Under the pieces are notes generated by a model. That model was not told the DNA's origin. It was given only the letters and a program-made list of their open reading frames with translations, and did no database searches. A program made the position numbers and the translations under genes. From positions 1 through 46,003 of the forward strand of contig CALWTF010000006.1 in NCBI GenBank assembly GCA_944384415.1: a stretch of 46,003 nucleotides of DNA, written 5' to 3'. Below, one piece after another: positions 16,541-25,815 of this stretch. Every line of letters begins with the position of its first letter. The stretch's first letter is position 1. The stretch is from an uncultured Clostridia bacterium. GTDB taxonomy: Bacteria; Bacillota; Clostridia; Christensenellales; UBA1242.

Positions 16541-17521
16541 ATGACCGATAAAAATTTTAATCCGGCTAATTATAAACCAAGGTTAATATCTGCATCAGTA
16601 ATTTTATTGATTGTAGTTGTATCAATTTTACTAAGGCAAATAAGTGAAGCCACAACATATTTATTTGATATATTAATAGGCTTTATGATGATTATGGGAG
16701 CTTTTGAAATTGAGTCTTTATTAAAAAACTCGGGTAAGCCTGCATATATTGTTGGTATGGGAGTTTTCCCAATTATTAGTTTTATTGCATTAATAGTTTG
16801 TATATCTTATGAAACAACTTTTTTAACATATCTTGCAGTTGAGATAGGTTTGTTGGTTTTAACTTTTTTGCTTTTGTGGCTTATAATTGCTAGCTTTATG
16901 CCTGAATTTTGTGCAAAACAAATGAGTGAAGACGGTTTTATTGGTAATAAATGGTGTTATGTTGCAAGAAGAAGTATGAACACAATTATTGGTTGCATAT
17001 ATCCAACATTTTTATTAAGTTTTGTGTTTTTAATTAATCATTTTGCTTCATTTTATCCACAAAATTCTGTTGATGTAGGGTTGTTAGGTTTAGTTTTGCT
17101 TTTTGTAACAACAATGGCTGCAGATACTTCTGCTATGTTAACTGGAAGATTTTTAAAGACCAAAAAAATCAATTTAGAAAAATTAGGACCAGGCAAAACT
17201 TGGGGAGGATTTTTTGGCGGTATTTTAGGTTCAATTATAGGTGCGTTGTTAGTTTTTGTATGTTTTAATGCTAATCAAGGTTATGCAGAGGCTTTTGTTC
17301 AAAATGGAATTAATGTATGGATATTTTTAGTTATAGGATTGTTCTGCGGATTGTTTAATATGTTTGGTGATATCTCTGCTTCATTTATAAAGCGTAGAGC
17401 TGGAATTAAAGATTTTGGCACTATGATACCTGGACATGGCGGAATTATGGACAGGATAAATGGTTTAGTTTTTAACTGTTTAATTGTATTTATAATTATA
17501 CTTTCAATATTTGGTGCATAA
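16541..17521 (+). CDS. cdsA: Phosphatidate cytidylyltransferase
   Basis: CdsA makes CDP-diacylglycerol from phosphatidate and CTP, the branch point of phospholipid synthesis. The 326-residue protein has about eight membrane segments and the family signature near the C-terminus, SASFIKRRAGIKDFG followed by PGHGGIMDR, preceded by GPGKTWGGFFGG. It starts with ATG at 16541 behind AGGAG. The position between uppS and rseP is the ancestral one; dxr, normally between cdsA and rseP, is absent. It is slightly longer than some homologues because of a soluble N-terminal stretch of about 18 residues. Confidence 0.94.
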   Translation: MTDKNFNPANYKPRLISASVILLIVVVSILLRQISEATTYLFDILIGFMMIMGAFEIESLLKNSGKPAYIVGMGVFPIISFIALIVCISYETTFLTYLAVEIGLLVLTFLLLWLIIASFMPEFCAKQMSEDGFIGNKWCYVARRSMNTIIGCIYPTFLLSFVFLINHFASFYPQNSVDVGLLGLVLLFVTTMAADTSAMLTGRFLKTKKINLEKLGPGKTWGGFFGGILGSIIGALLVFVCFNANQGYAEAFVQNGINVWIFLVIGLFCGLFNMFGDISASFIKRRAGIKDFGTMIPGHGGIMDRINGLVFNCLIVFIIILSIFGA

Positions 17522-17551
17522 ACTATTTTAAAATAATATGGGGGAGTATTT

Positions 17552-18646
17552 GTGCTTATTTTATCACTCGCAAGTTTTTCAAGTGTTATGATAACAATAT
17601 TGTATGTATTACTTGCTTTGTTTGTTTTATTGATTATGATAACAATACACGAATTTGGACACTATATAATAGGTAAAAAACTTGGTTTTAAGATAAATGA
17701 GTTTTCAATTGGTTTTGGAAAAGCCATTTTTAAAAAAACACTGAAAAGTGGTGAACTTTTTTCAATCAGAATTGTACCTTTAGGTGGTTATTGTGCTTTT
17801 GCAGGTGAAGATGAGGAAGATTCTGACCCTAAAGCTTTCAATAATCAAAAACCTTGGAAACGATTACTTGTACAATTTGGTGGTGTACTTTTCAATTTTT
17901 TATCTGCTATAATTTTTGCCTTTATTTTATTAATTGGTTTTGGTTATGATATAAGAACTGTTGACAGTGTATCTGAAACACACATTCAACAAATGACAGC
18001 ATTAGGTAAGGATACTTTACAAGAAGGCGATATAATTCGAAAAGTTGGTGATACTGAAGAAACAGCAATAAAGGTGAGTTTTATTGAAGGAAATATGTTT
18101 AATCAGTTGGTGCAAAACTACAAAGTTGGTGATGAATTCGTTTTTATTGTTGAAAGGAATGGTGAATTAGTAACATTAAATTTAACTAAATATGCTAATC
18201 CTGATGATGCTTCAGATGAAGTTGGAATGCTAGGAATAGGGCTTGGTTATTATAAATATTCATTTTTAGAAGCGTTAATCTATTGTGTGCCGGTTGCATG
18301 TGTAATGGCATGGCAAATACTTGTATTTTTGTTTCAATTGTTTACATTCAGTGTTGACTGGTCAAGTATTGGTGGGCCAATTACTACTATTGGGGTAATG
18401 GCAGAGTATACACAATTAAATATTATGAATTTATTTATTTTTTTACCATTTATTTCGGTAAATTTAGCAATGTTTAATTTATTACCATTTCCATCATTAG
18501 ATGGTTCAAGAATGCTTTTTACAACCATTGAATGGATAAGGGGTAAACCTGTTAATCGCAAAATTGAAGGTTGGATACACTTTGCTGGAATATGTGTTTT
18601 ATTTGCATTTATTATATTTATTGATTTTTATAATTTAATTACTTAA
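17552..18646 (+). CDS. rseP: Site-2 intramembrane metalloprotease (RseP/RasP)
   Basis: This membrane zinc protease cleaves transmembrane anti-sigma factors and remnant signal peptides. The first membrane helix carries the metal site HEFGH (His33, Glu34, His37); the second metal site is in NLLPFPSLDGSRM near residue 310. A PDZ domain lies between (about 125-220, including GDIIRKVGD). The start is GTG at 17552 behind GGGGGAG, and the length of 364 is typical. dxr upstream and proS downstream, the usual neighbours, are missing; the next gene is the truncated PolC homologue. Confidence 0.94.
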   Translation: MLILSLASFSSVMITILYVLLALFVLLIMITIHEFGHYIIGKKLGFKINEFSIGFGKAIFKKTLKSGELFSIRIVPLGGYCAFAGEDEEDSDPKAFNNQKPWKRLLVQFGGVLFNFLSAIIFAFILLIGFGYDIRTVDSVSETHIQQMTALGKDTLQEGDIIRKVGDTEETAIKVSFIEGNMFNQLVQNYKVGDEFVFIVERNGELVTLNLTKYANPDDASDEVGMLGIGLGYYKYSFLEALIYCVPVACVMAWQILVFLFQLFTFSVDWSSIGGPITTIGVMAEYTQLNIMNLFIFLPFISVNLAMFNLLPFPSLDGSRMLFTTIEWIRGKPVNRKIEGWIHFAGICVLFAFIIFIDFYNLIT

Positions 18647-18661
18647 GAGAGGAAACAAGCT

Positions 18662-20206
18662 TTGTCAATACAAAATATTTTACAAAAAGAAGAATTTAAA
18701 AATTTTAAATTTAATTCTGCACAATTTAAAGAAAGTGAGAATGAATGTGTTCTCACTTTCTTGTATCCTGAAAATTTAGCAAAACCATCTGTAGAAACTA
18801 AACAAAAGTTAGCAAATGAGCTTGGTTTATTAATAAAAAATATTTGTAAAACTAGGGTTAAATTTAGACAAAGTTTTATTGATGAAGATATTATTTATAA
18901 TGCGATTTCTGTTTTTTTAGACAAAGAAATTCCTATTTTAAAATCTTTAATATTAAAAGATGATATTAAATTTGAAAAAGTTAATGAAAATATAAATATT
19001 ACAATTTTTTGTGATAAAACTGCTGAATCTATGTTGCGAGAAAGTAATAAATTGTTAGAATTAACAAAGTTTTTGAGCAATTGTTTTTTTGAAGATGTAA
19101 CTGTAAATTTGGAAAAGATTGTAAAAAATGTATTGATTACAGATGATATTGAAGATATTTCTCCTAATGCAGACTTATTTCAATGTTTGGAAGAAGAGAA
19201 TAAAATAAATAAAATACAAATTGAAATTTTAGATAGCATTTTTGGTAAATTGATAACTAAATCTCTTGTTTTTATAAGTGATATTGTTTTAGATGATAAA
19301 GAAACTACTGTAGCAGGAACTGTTTCAAATATTTTGTTAATAGATTTTGTTCCTAAATTAAAAAAAGAACACGGTTTAGAAGAAACTAAAAAGAAGTATT
19401 CGTTTACATTAACAGATTCAACAGGAAGTGTTGAAATTGTTATTTTTCCTAACGAAAATATGTTAAAAGATTTGGAGCGGGTAGAAGAAGGTTCTCAATT
19501 AGTCGTTATGGGAACACCAAGTTCTTTTGGTAATAGAACAAGTTTACGAGCAAGTTCACTAGCATTTTGTAATTTGATAACAAAAGAAAAGACATTTGTT
19601 TGGCGAAAAGCAAAAGAAAAATATTTGTGCGTAAAACCACAACCTATGCACGATATGGTTCAAATGGATTTATTTTCTAACAACTCAACAAAAAATCAAG
19701 AATGGTGGAACGAACATAAATCAGTTGTTGTTTTTGATTTTGAAACAACAGGTTTAAATGCTGAAAATTGTAATATAATTGAAATTGGAGCAGTAAAAGT
19801 TGTAAATGGTGTTTGTGTAGAAACTTTTTCAACATTAGTTAATCCTGCAACTGAAATTCCAGATGAAATTCAAAATATAACTGGAATAACAAACACGATG
19901 GTTTCAAATGCCCCAACAATAGATATGGTTTTACCAGATTTTTATAAATTTACTCAAGGAAGTGTTTTAAGTGCTTACAATATAGCGTTTGATAATAAAT
20001 TTTTACAAATAAATGGTAAAAAATTAAGGTTAAATTTTAATAATGAAAAAATAGATGCTTTAGAGCTTGCACGACAAAAAGTGGTTTCATTACATAATTA
20101 TAAATTAGGAACTGTTGTAAAAGCTTTGGGCATAGTTTTGGAAGATGCGCATCGAGCACTTAATGATGCTATTGCTACTGCAAAAGTTTTTATTAAACTT
20201 ATTTGA
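18662..20206 (+). CDS. PolC-related N-terminal/OB/DEDDh exonuclease protein lacking the polymerase
   Basis: Located where Firmicutes encode the 1400-residue replicative polymerase PolC, this intact gene codes for 514 residues only. Residues 1-190 resemble the PolC N-terminal region, about 195-310 an OB fold (ISDIVLDDKETTVAGTVSNI ... TLTDSTGSVEIVIFP), and 355-514 a DEDDh 3'-5' exonuclease: FDFETTGL (Asp359, Glu361), LSAYNIAFDNKFL, and DAHRALNDAIATA. The protein stops right after the exonuclease domain, and the PHP part that normally flanks it on both sides is absent. No polymerase sequence follows, since the nusA promoter begins eight bases later. It may be a proofreading or repair nuclease derived from PolC. 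The start is TTG 18662 behind GAGAGGA. Confidence 0.8.
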   Translation: MSIQNILQKEEFKNFKFNSAQFKESENECVLTFLYPENLAKPSVETKQKLANELGLLIKNICKTRVKFRQSFIDEDIIYNAISVFLDKEIPILKSLILKDDIKFEKVNENINITIFCDKTAESMLRESNKLLELTKFLSNCFFEDVTVNLEKIVKNVLITDDIEDISPNADLFQCLEEENKINKIQIEILDSIFGKLITKSLVFISDIVLDDKETTVAGTVSNILLIDFVPKLKKEHGLEETKKKYSFTLTDSTGSVEIVIFPNENMLKDLERVEEGSQLVVMGTPSSFGNRTSLRASSLAFCNLITKEKTFVWRKAKEKYLCVKPQPMHDMVQMDLFSNNSTKNQEWWNEHKSVVVFDFETTGLNAENCNIIEIGAVKVVNGVCVETFSTLVNPATEIPDEIQNITGITNTMVSNAPTIDMVLPDFYKFTQGSVLSAYNIAFDNKFLQINGKKLRLNFNNEKIDALELARQKVVSLHNYKLGTVVKALGIVLEDAHRALNDAIATAKVFIKLI

Positions 20207-20213
20207 AAAACTA

Positions 20214-20242
20214 TTGCAATTGTGTTGTATATATGTTATAAT
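20214..20242 (+). promoter_or_regulatory. Sigma-A promoter for nusA
   Basis: TTGCAA at 20214 and TATAAT at 20237 have a 17-base spacer. The transcript would start about 10 bases before the leader hairpin. Confidence 0.8.
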
Positions 20243-20260
20243 AATTGTGTTATAAACGCT

Positions 20261-20293
20261 ATGAGTGGGGGTTTTATTCCCACTCATAATTTT
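20261..20293 (+). promoter_or_regulatory. nusA leader hairpin, candidate attenuator
   Basis: A perfect 9-bp stem, ATGAGTGGG (20261-20269) with CCCACTCAT (20279-20287), is followed by AATTTTT and then the nusA ribosome site. It has the form of a short intrinsic terminator at the very start of the transcript. In Bacillus, NusA limits its own synthesis through a leader terminator, so the same logic is plausible here. Confidence 0.6.
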
Positions 20294-20306
20294 TAAAGGA
20301 GATATT

Positions 20307-21446
20307 ATGATTAACAGTAAAGACTTTTTTATTGCTTTGGACCTTTTAGAAAAACAGAAGAAAATTAATAAAGAATTTTTTATATCAACTTTAGAGGCTG
20401 CTCTTACAAGTGCTTATAAAAAGAATTTTGGTGAGGCAAAATCAGCAATAGTTAAGTTAAATCCAGAAAAAAATACAATTAAGGTTTACGCATATAAAAC
20501 TGTTGTAACAGAAGTTGAAGACCCAGACAAAGAAATAGCTTTAGAAGATGCAAAAAAAATTAAATCAACATATAAAGTTGGTGATATGGTTTCGGAAGAG
20601 GTTACTCCAAAATCTTTTGGAAGAATTGCAGCTCAAACAGCAAGACAGGTAGTTATGCAAAGATTAAATGAAGCCGAAAAAGGTAACATAGCTGCCGAGT
20701 TAAATACAAAAGGTGACCAAATTACAACAGCAATAGTGCGTAATATTGATGCCAAAAATGTATATTTAGAACTTGGTGGGGTTGAAGCTGAAGGGGTGTT
20801 AAATGAAAATGACCAAATCCCTGGTGAAAAATTTGAAATTGGTGATAGAGTTAAGGTTTATATTAAACGAGTTAAAGAATCTAATTATGGTTCATTAGTT
20901 CAAGTATCTAGAACCAATGTTGGGTTTGTAAAAAAATTGTTTGAATTAGAAATTCCTGAAGTTGAATCAGGAGAAGTTCAAATTAAAAACATAGTGCGTG
21001 AACCAGGTTTCAGAACAAAAATTGCCATATTTAGTTCAAATCCAAATTTAGACCCAGTAGGTGTTTGTGTTGGCCAACGCGGTACAAGAATTAATGCTAT
21101 TGTTTCTGAATTAAATGGTGAAAAAATTGATATTATACCTTGGTCACAAGATATATTTGAATATATTGCGGCGGCATTAAGTCCTGCAGAAGTTATAAGT
21201 GTTGAAATTAATGAAGATGAAAAATCAAGTAAAGTTATTGTTCCAGATAATAAACTTTCATTAGCAATAGGTAAGGAAGGTATGAATGTTCGCCTTGCGG
21301 CAAGATTAACAGGTTGGAAAATTGATGTAAAAAGTGAATCTTCAGCTGCAAAATCTTCTGAAAAAACTGAACCTAAGGAAGTTAATTTTGAAGAAATATC
21401 TACAGATGGTTCAGATTTGTTTGATGATGTTGAAACCATTGTTTAA
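20307..21446 (+). CDS. nusA: Transcription termination/antitermination factor NusA
   Basis: NusA binds RNA polymerase and stimulates pausing and hairpin-dependent termination. This 379-residue form has the N-terminal polymerase-binding domain (1-125), an S1 domain (GDQITTAIVRNIDAKNVYLELG ... VKVYIKRV), and two KH domains with the GxxGxRINAI motif (VGQRGTRINAIVSELNGEKIDII and AIGKEGMNVRLAARLTGW). A short acidic tail closes it, and the C-terminal repeats of E. coli NusA are absent, as in other Firmicutes. I start at ATG 20307 behind AAAGGAG rather than an upstream in-frame ATG located within the leader hairpin. rimP, normally just upstream, is absent. Confidence 0.95.
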   Translation: MINSKDFFIALDLLEKQKKINKEFFISTLEAALTSAYKKNFGEAKSAIVKLNPEKNTIKVYAYKTVVTEVEDPDKEIALEDAKKIKSTYKVGDMVSEEVTPKSFGRIAAQTARQVVMQRLNEAEKGNIAAELNTKGDQITTAIVRNIDAKNVYLELGGVEAEGVLNENDQIPGEKFEIGDRVKVYIKRVKESNYGSLVQVSRTNVGFVKKLFELEIPEVESGEVQIKNIVREPGFRTKIAIFSSNPNLDPVGVCVGQRGTRINAIVSELNGEKIDIIPWSQDIFEYIAAALSPAEVISVEINEDEKSSKVIVPDNKLSLAIGKEGMNVRLAARLTGWKIDVKSESSAAKSSEKTEPKEVNFEEISTDGSDLFDDVETIV

Positions 21447-21465
21447 AAATTTTTAAGGGGTTAAA

Positions 21466-21729
21466 ATGGCAATTCCACTTAGAATGTGTGCAATAAATAG
21501 AGAAATGAAACCAAAGAATGAGTTAATCAGATTGGTTAAAATTGATAATAAAATTGTAATAGATTTTAAACAAAAACTTCAAGGTAGAGGCGTGTGGATT
21601 TGTAAAGAAGAAGCTTGTATATCAAAATTAAAGAAAAGCAAATGTTTAAATCGTGCATTTAAATGTGAAATTAAAGATGAAGTTTATCAAATGATACAGG
21701 AGTATATTGATGGACAACAATCAAATTAA
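21466..21729 (+). CDS. YlxR/RnpM family RNA-binding protein
   Basis: This 87-residue protein belongs to the YlxR family, always found between nusA and infB; the Bacillus member has been reported to bind the RNA of RNase P and modulate it. Family traits are RMCAINREMKPKNELIRLVK, a K-L-Q-G-R-G-V-W-I-C motif and a basic RAFK segment. The first metal-like CxxC of many members (RKCxxC) is reduced to one cysteine here. It overlaps the next gene by 23 bases, so the operon is translationally coupled. Confidence 0.88.
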   Translation: MAIPLRMCAINREMKPKNELIRLVKIDNKIVIDFKQKLQGRGVWICKEEACISKLKKSKCLNRAFKCEIKDEVYQMIQEYIDGQQSN

Positions 21730-21997
21730 AAAGTATATAAATCTTGCAAAAAAAGCAAATGCTTTAATTTATGGGCTTGATAATATTAAAAAAAACAAAC
21801 TTCATATATATTTAATTATATATGTTGCAGAATCAGGGAACTCAATTAATCGTTATATTTCTAATGTTAAAAATATATTTGTTCAAAAAGTTAATAACTT
21901 AAATGAACTTTTAGAAACAGATAATTGCAAGATTGTTGCATTAACTAATAAAAATCTTGCTGAAATAATCTATTCAAAATTTAGGGGTGAAATTTGA
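21707..21997 (+). CDS. YlxQ-like L7Ae-family protein, divergent
   Basis: This protein of 95-96 residues sits in the slot of ylxQ (rplGA), an L7Ae-family kink-turn RNA-binding protein. Support from sequence is limited to INLAKKANALIYG at the start and KIVALTNKNLAEII near the end, which match the beginning and the C-terminal helix of the family. The middle is strongly diverged and has lost the usual AxDAS-like motif. TTG 21707 and ATG 21710 are both possible starts, behind AGGAG. The stop overlaps the infB start by four bases. The call rests mainly on position. Confidence 0.65.
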   Translation: MMDNNQIKKYINLAKKANALIYGLDNIKKNKLHIYLIIYVAESGNSINRYISNVKNIFVQKVNNLNELLETDNCKIVALTNKNLAEIIYSKFRGEI

Positions 21998-24465
21998 ACA
22001 CACAAAACAACGCAAATAAACAAAAAGTAACTTTTGATAATTTAATTCGTTTATCTCAAATTAATAATAAAGATTTGTTAAAAATGAATAAAGAAGTAAA
22101 AAGTTTATTAGGTAAAATGGAAAATATAACAAAACAGGTGCGTGATAACTTAAAACAAAAAGCTAATGAAGAAGCTGAAAAGAAAGTGCCTGTAATAGAG
22201 AATGATACAATTGTTGTTGAAAACGATAATATTAAAAAAGATGAAAAAGTTGTTTCTGAACCAAAAATTGTTCAACCTAAACGAGATAATGTAAAATCTT
22301 GGGGTAAAGAAAGAGATGACAAATCTTTTAACCATTCATTTTCCAAAAATCAACAAAAGCCTAATAATAACTTTAATAAACAGAATAACAATAATTATCA
22401 AAAAACTGCTGCAAGCAACTTTAATAATAAACAGCAAAATTCAAATGTAGTACAAAAAAATGATTTTAGCTCTATTGATTTTTCTCAGCAGGGCGGTTTT
22501 CCTGTTCAAAAAAGGTCCTTTGAAAACAACAAAAGAAAAGATTTTGAAAGAAAAGATAAATATGAGCGTTCCCCAAAATCTAAGCGTACATTATTGCGTC
22601 GTGGTATTATCGAAGAAAATTCTATAACCGAACGAATAATGGGCAGTAGAAAAATAAAAACCAAAAAAGAGAAAGAAAGACCTGTAGTTGTTCAAGCACC
22701 TATTGACCACGCTGTTATTACAACACCAATGGTTGGTATAAAAGATTTATCTGAAAAAACAGGGAAATCAGTTTCTGAAATATTGAAAAAATTGATGATT
22801 TTAGGAATTATGACAAATGTTAATGGTGTAATTGATTTTACTACAGCTGAATTAGTTGCAAGTGAATTAGGTGTTATTCTTGAACAAAAACTTGAAAAAA
22901 CTTATGAAGAAAAGTTGGCAGAAGAATTTTCATCAAACGACACTGAAGATGAAAAAAATTTATCAAGTCGTCCACCAATTGTAACTGTTTTAGGACATGT
23001 TGACCACGGGAAAACTTCTTTGCTTGACTATATAAGAAATACTCATATTGCAAGTGGAGAAGCAGGTGGTATAACACAACACATATCAGCATATCAAATT
23101 GAAAAGATGGGACAAAAAATTACTTTTATTGATACACCTGGGCATGCAGCTTTTAGTGCAATGCGCAGTCGTGGTGCTAGTGTAACAGATATAGCAATTT
23201 TGGTTGTTGCTGGAGATGATGGCATTAAGCCTCAAACAAAAGAAGCAATTCAAATAATAAAAAAAGCAAATGTTCCAATGGTTGTTGCTGTTAACAAAAT
23301 GGATAAACCAGAATTTAATATTGAAAAAGTTAAGGAACAGTTAACTGCTGAAGGTATAGTTCCAGAAGAATGGGGCGGTGATACAATTGTTATTCCTATT
23401 TCTGCTTTAACAGGACAGGGTGTTGATAAATTACTTGAAACAGTTTTGTTAGTTGCTGAATTACAAGAATTAAAGGCTAATCCAGATAAACACGCTCAAG
23501 GTATGGTAATAGAGGCAAAATTAGATAAAGGAAAAGGTCCAATTGCCACTGTAATTGTTTTAAATGGAACATTAAAAGTTGGTGATACTGTTATTTGTGG
23601 AACTTGTGTTGGAAAAGTTCGAGCTATGGTAGATGATAAAGGTAGCAACTGTAAAAAAGCGCTTCCAAGTACTCCGGTAGCAGTTTTAGGTTTAGATGGT
23701 GTTCCAAATGCTGGTGATGTTTTGTATGCGGTTGATGAAAAAATGAGTAAACAAGTTTTAGCAGAGCGAAAACGCAAAATACAAGCAGACAAAATTAACA
23801 AAAAAACTTCTTTTTCAATGGAAGAATTTTTATCTAAATCAGCAGACAGTGAAAAGAAAGTTCTTAATATAATTGTTAAAGCAGATGTTAGAGGTTCTTT
23901 TGAAGCTTTAACAGCAACTTTAAATGAAGTGCAAAACGATGAAGTTCGTGTTGAATGTATACACGGTGGTGTTGGTTCAATTAATGAAACTGATGTAGCA
24001 TTAGCAAATAGTTCAAACGCTCTGCTTGTTGGTTTTAATGTTAAACCTGATTCAAAAGCTTCTGCTTTGGCAGAACAAGAAAAAATTGATATATTTTTAT
24101 CAAAAATTATTTATCAAGTTGTAGACCGAGTAGAACAAATTATTAAGTCAATGCGTGAGCCAGTGTTTGAAGAAAAAATTATTGGTAATTTAGAGGTTAT
24201 TCGAACATTTAAAATTAGTCGAATTGGAACTATAGCAGGTTGTGTAGTTCGTTCTGGTAAAATTACAAAAAATTCAAAACTGCGTTTATATCGTGATGAC
24301 AAATTAATTGTTGATACAAGTATCACAACTTTACAGCGTGATAAAAACGATGTAAAAGAAGTTGTTGAGGGTATGGAATGTGGTATAAAACTTGAAGGTC
24401 ACAATGACATTTTAGTTGGTGACACTATAAAAGTTTATATTATGGAAGAAGTTGAAAGAGACTAA
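21994..24465 (+). CDS. infB: Translation initiation factor IF-2
   Basis: IF-2 is the GTPase that places initiator tRNA on the 30S subunit and drives subunit joining. At 823 residues it has a long Asn/Lys/Gln-rich N-terminal region (residues 1-220), an IF2-N domain, and the G domain with GHVDHGKT (Gly334-Thr341), [12 protein letters not shown] and NKMDKP, then domains II, III and C-terminal beta-barrel ending in [11 protein letters not shown]. The start is TTG 21994, overlapping ylxQ. The N-terminal part is low complexity and probably disordered. The order nusA-ylxR-ylxQ-infB-rbfA is the standard Firmicute one. Confidence 0.96.
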   Translation: MNTQNNANKQKVTFDNLIRLSQINNKDLLKMNKEVKSLLGKMENITKQVRDNLKQKANEEAEKKVPVIENDTIVVENDNIKKDEKVVSEPKIVQPKRDNVKSWGKERDDKSFNHSFSKNQQKPNNNFNKQNNNNYQKTAASNFNNKQQNSNVVQKNDFSSIDFSQQGGFPVQKRSFENNKRKDFERKDKYERSPKSKRTLLRRGIIEENSITERIMGSRKIKTKKEKERPVVVQAPIDHAVITTPMVGIKDLSEKTGKSVSEILKKLMILGIMTNVNGVIDFTTAELVASELGVILEQKLEKTYEEKLAEEFSSNDTEDEKNLSSRPPIVTVLGHVDHGKTSLLDYIRNTHIASGEAGGITQHISAYQIEKMGQKITFIDTPGHAAFSAMRSRGASVTDIAILVVAGDDGIKPQTKEAIQIIKKANVPMVVAVNKMDKPEFNIEKVKEQLTAEGIVPEEWGGDTIVIPISALTGQGVDKLLETVLLVAELQELKANPDKHAQGMVIEAKLDKGKGPIATVIVLNGTLKVGDTVICGTCVGKVRAMVDDKGSNCKKALPSTPVAVLGLDGVPNAGDVLYAVDEKMSKQVLAERKRKIQADKINKKTSFSMEEFLSKSADSEKKVLNIIVKADVRGSFEALTATLNEVQNDEVRVECIHGGVGSINETDVALANSSNALLVGFNVKPDSKASALAEQEKIDIFLSKIIYQVVDRVEQIIKSMREPVFEEKIIGNLEVIRTFKISRIGTIAGCVVRSGKITKNSKLRLYRDDKLIVDTSITTLQRDKNDVKEVVEGMECGIKLEGHNDILVGDTIKVYIMEEVERD

Positions 24466-24484
24466 ATAACAAAAAGGGGGTAAA

Positions 24485-24841
24485 ATGAGTAATAGAATTG
24501 AAAGAGTAAATGCAGAAATAAAAAAAGTTTTAGCCAATACCATTGCTAATGACTTAAGAAATCCAAATGTTAAAGGTTTTATAACAGTTACTAATGTTGA
24601 CACAACAAACGATTTAAGTCATTGTAATGTTTTAGTTAGTATTTACGGTTTAACTGAGGAAGAAAAGCAAAATTCCTTTTATGCATTAATAAATTGTGTG
24701 CCTTTTTTAAGAAAAACAATCGCACACAAAGTTGATTTAAGAATAACCCCTGAACTACATTTTAAATTAGATAACGGGCTTGATGAGTCTGAAAAAATGA
24801 ATAAAATTTTATCTAAATTAGATATTCATAAAGGAGAATAA
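24485..24841 (+). CDS. rbfA: 30S ribosome-binding factor A
   Basis: This 118-residue KH-like protein assists late maturation of the 30S subunit. It begins SNRIERVNAEIKKVLA and contains DLRNPNVKGFITVTNVDTTNDLSHCNVLVS, the central strand pair of the family, and ends RITPELHFKLDNGLDESEKMNKIL, the expected pattern. The start has an AAAGGGGG site. It is followed two bases later by the DHH phosphoesterase, as in many Firmicutes. Confidence 0.95.
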   Translation: MSNRIERVNAEIKKVLANTIANDLRNPNVKGFITVTNVDTTNDLSHCNVLVSIYGLTEEEKQNSFYALINCVPFLRKTIAHKVDLRITPELHFKLDNGLDESEKMNKILSKLDIHKGE

Positions 24842-24843
24842 AT

Positions 24844-25815
24844 TTGATAAAATTTAAAGAAAATATTTTAAATTCTATAAAAAGTTCTAATAAAATAGCA
24901 ATTTTTTCTCATATGAGAAGTGACCATGATAGCATATGTTCTTCTGTTGCTATGTATTATATTTTACAAAAAATGGGCAAGGAAGCCCATATTTTTATTG
25001 AAAAAGAGTTAAGTTCAAATATATTAAAATTTGTTCCAAATATTAAATTTGAAACAGAAACAAAAGAAAATTTTGATATGGCTATTGTACTTGATTGTAG
25101 CACTTATAAAAGATTATCAGATAATTGTCGTGAAATTTTTGATAAAATTAATTTATCCTTTCAAATCGACCATCATTATGAAGATAATACTAAGTTTTGT
25201 AAATTTAATTATGTGGCAAAAATGTCAAGTGCTTGTGAATGTTTATTTTGGTTATTCAAAGATGTTGTAAAATTTGATAAAGCTATTGCAAGTTTATTAT
25301 ACTCTGGTATTTATATGGATACAGGTTGCTTTTTCTATGACTCGGCAAATAGTAAAACATTTAAATGTTTAAGTGAACTAAAAAAATTGGCACCAGATAC
25401 AAATTCAATGTTTTTTAACTGTTTTGGAGTTGCTGACACAGAAAATTTTGAATTGACAAAATTAGCAATAAATTCTGTTCAATTTTTTGAAAAAGGTAAA
25501 ATAGCTGTTTCAATTTTAAAAAAGGAAGACTACGAAAAAGCAAACTGTAAACACGATGAAAGTAAATTTATAGTAACATATTTACAAAATGTAAAAAATG
25601 TTAAAATCTCCATAAATATTAATGAAGATAGTGAAAAAAGAAATAGTTGGAATGTAAGTTTAAGAACTACTAGTGATGATGTTAATGTGGCAAACATTGC
25701 ACATAGGTTTAATGGCGGTGGACATATTAAAGCATCTGGATTGACGCTAAAAGGTGAACTGAAAAAAGCGTTAAATGCTTTGGTTTGTGAATGCAAAAGG
25801 GAATTAAAAAAATGA
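24844..25815 (+). CDS. nrnA: DHH-family phosphoesterase, NrnA-like
   Basis: This 323-residue protein belongs to the DHH/DHHA1 family that includes NrnA (oligoribonuclease and pAp phosphatase). Motifs are HMRSDHDSICSS (in place of the more common HxxPDGDAxGS), VLDCST, FQIDHH, and the DHHA1 substrate loop RFNGGGHIKASG at the C-terminus. The TTG start at 24844 follows AAAGGAG. Its position between rbfA and truB matches many Clostridia. Whether the substrate is short RNA, pAp or cyclic dinucleotide products cannot be told from sequence; NrnA is the likely assignment. Confidence 0.85.
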   Translation: MIKFKENILNSIKSSNKIAIFSHMRSDHDSICSSVAMYYILQKMGKEAHIFIEKELSSNILKFVPNIKFETETKENFDMAIVLDCSTYKRLSDNCREIFDKINLSFQIDHHYEDNTKFCKFNYVAKMSSACECLFWLFKDVVKFDKAIASLLYSGIYMDTGCFFYDSANSKTFKCLSELKKLAPDTNSMFFNCFGVADTENFELTKLAINSVQFFEKGKIAVSILKKEDYEKANCKHDESKFIVTYLQNVKNVKISININEDSEKRNSWNVSLRTTSDDVNVANIAHRFNGGGHIKASGLTLKGELKKALNALVCECKRELKK

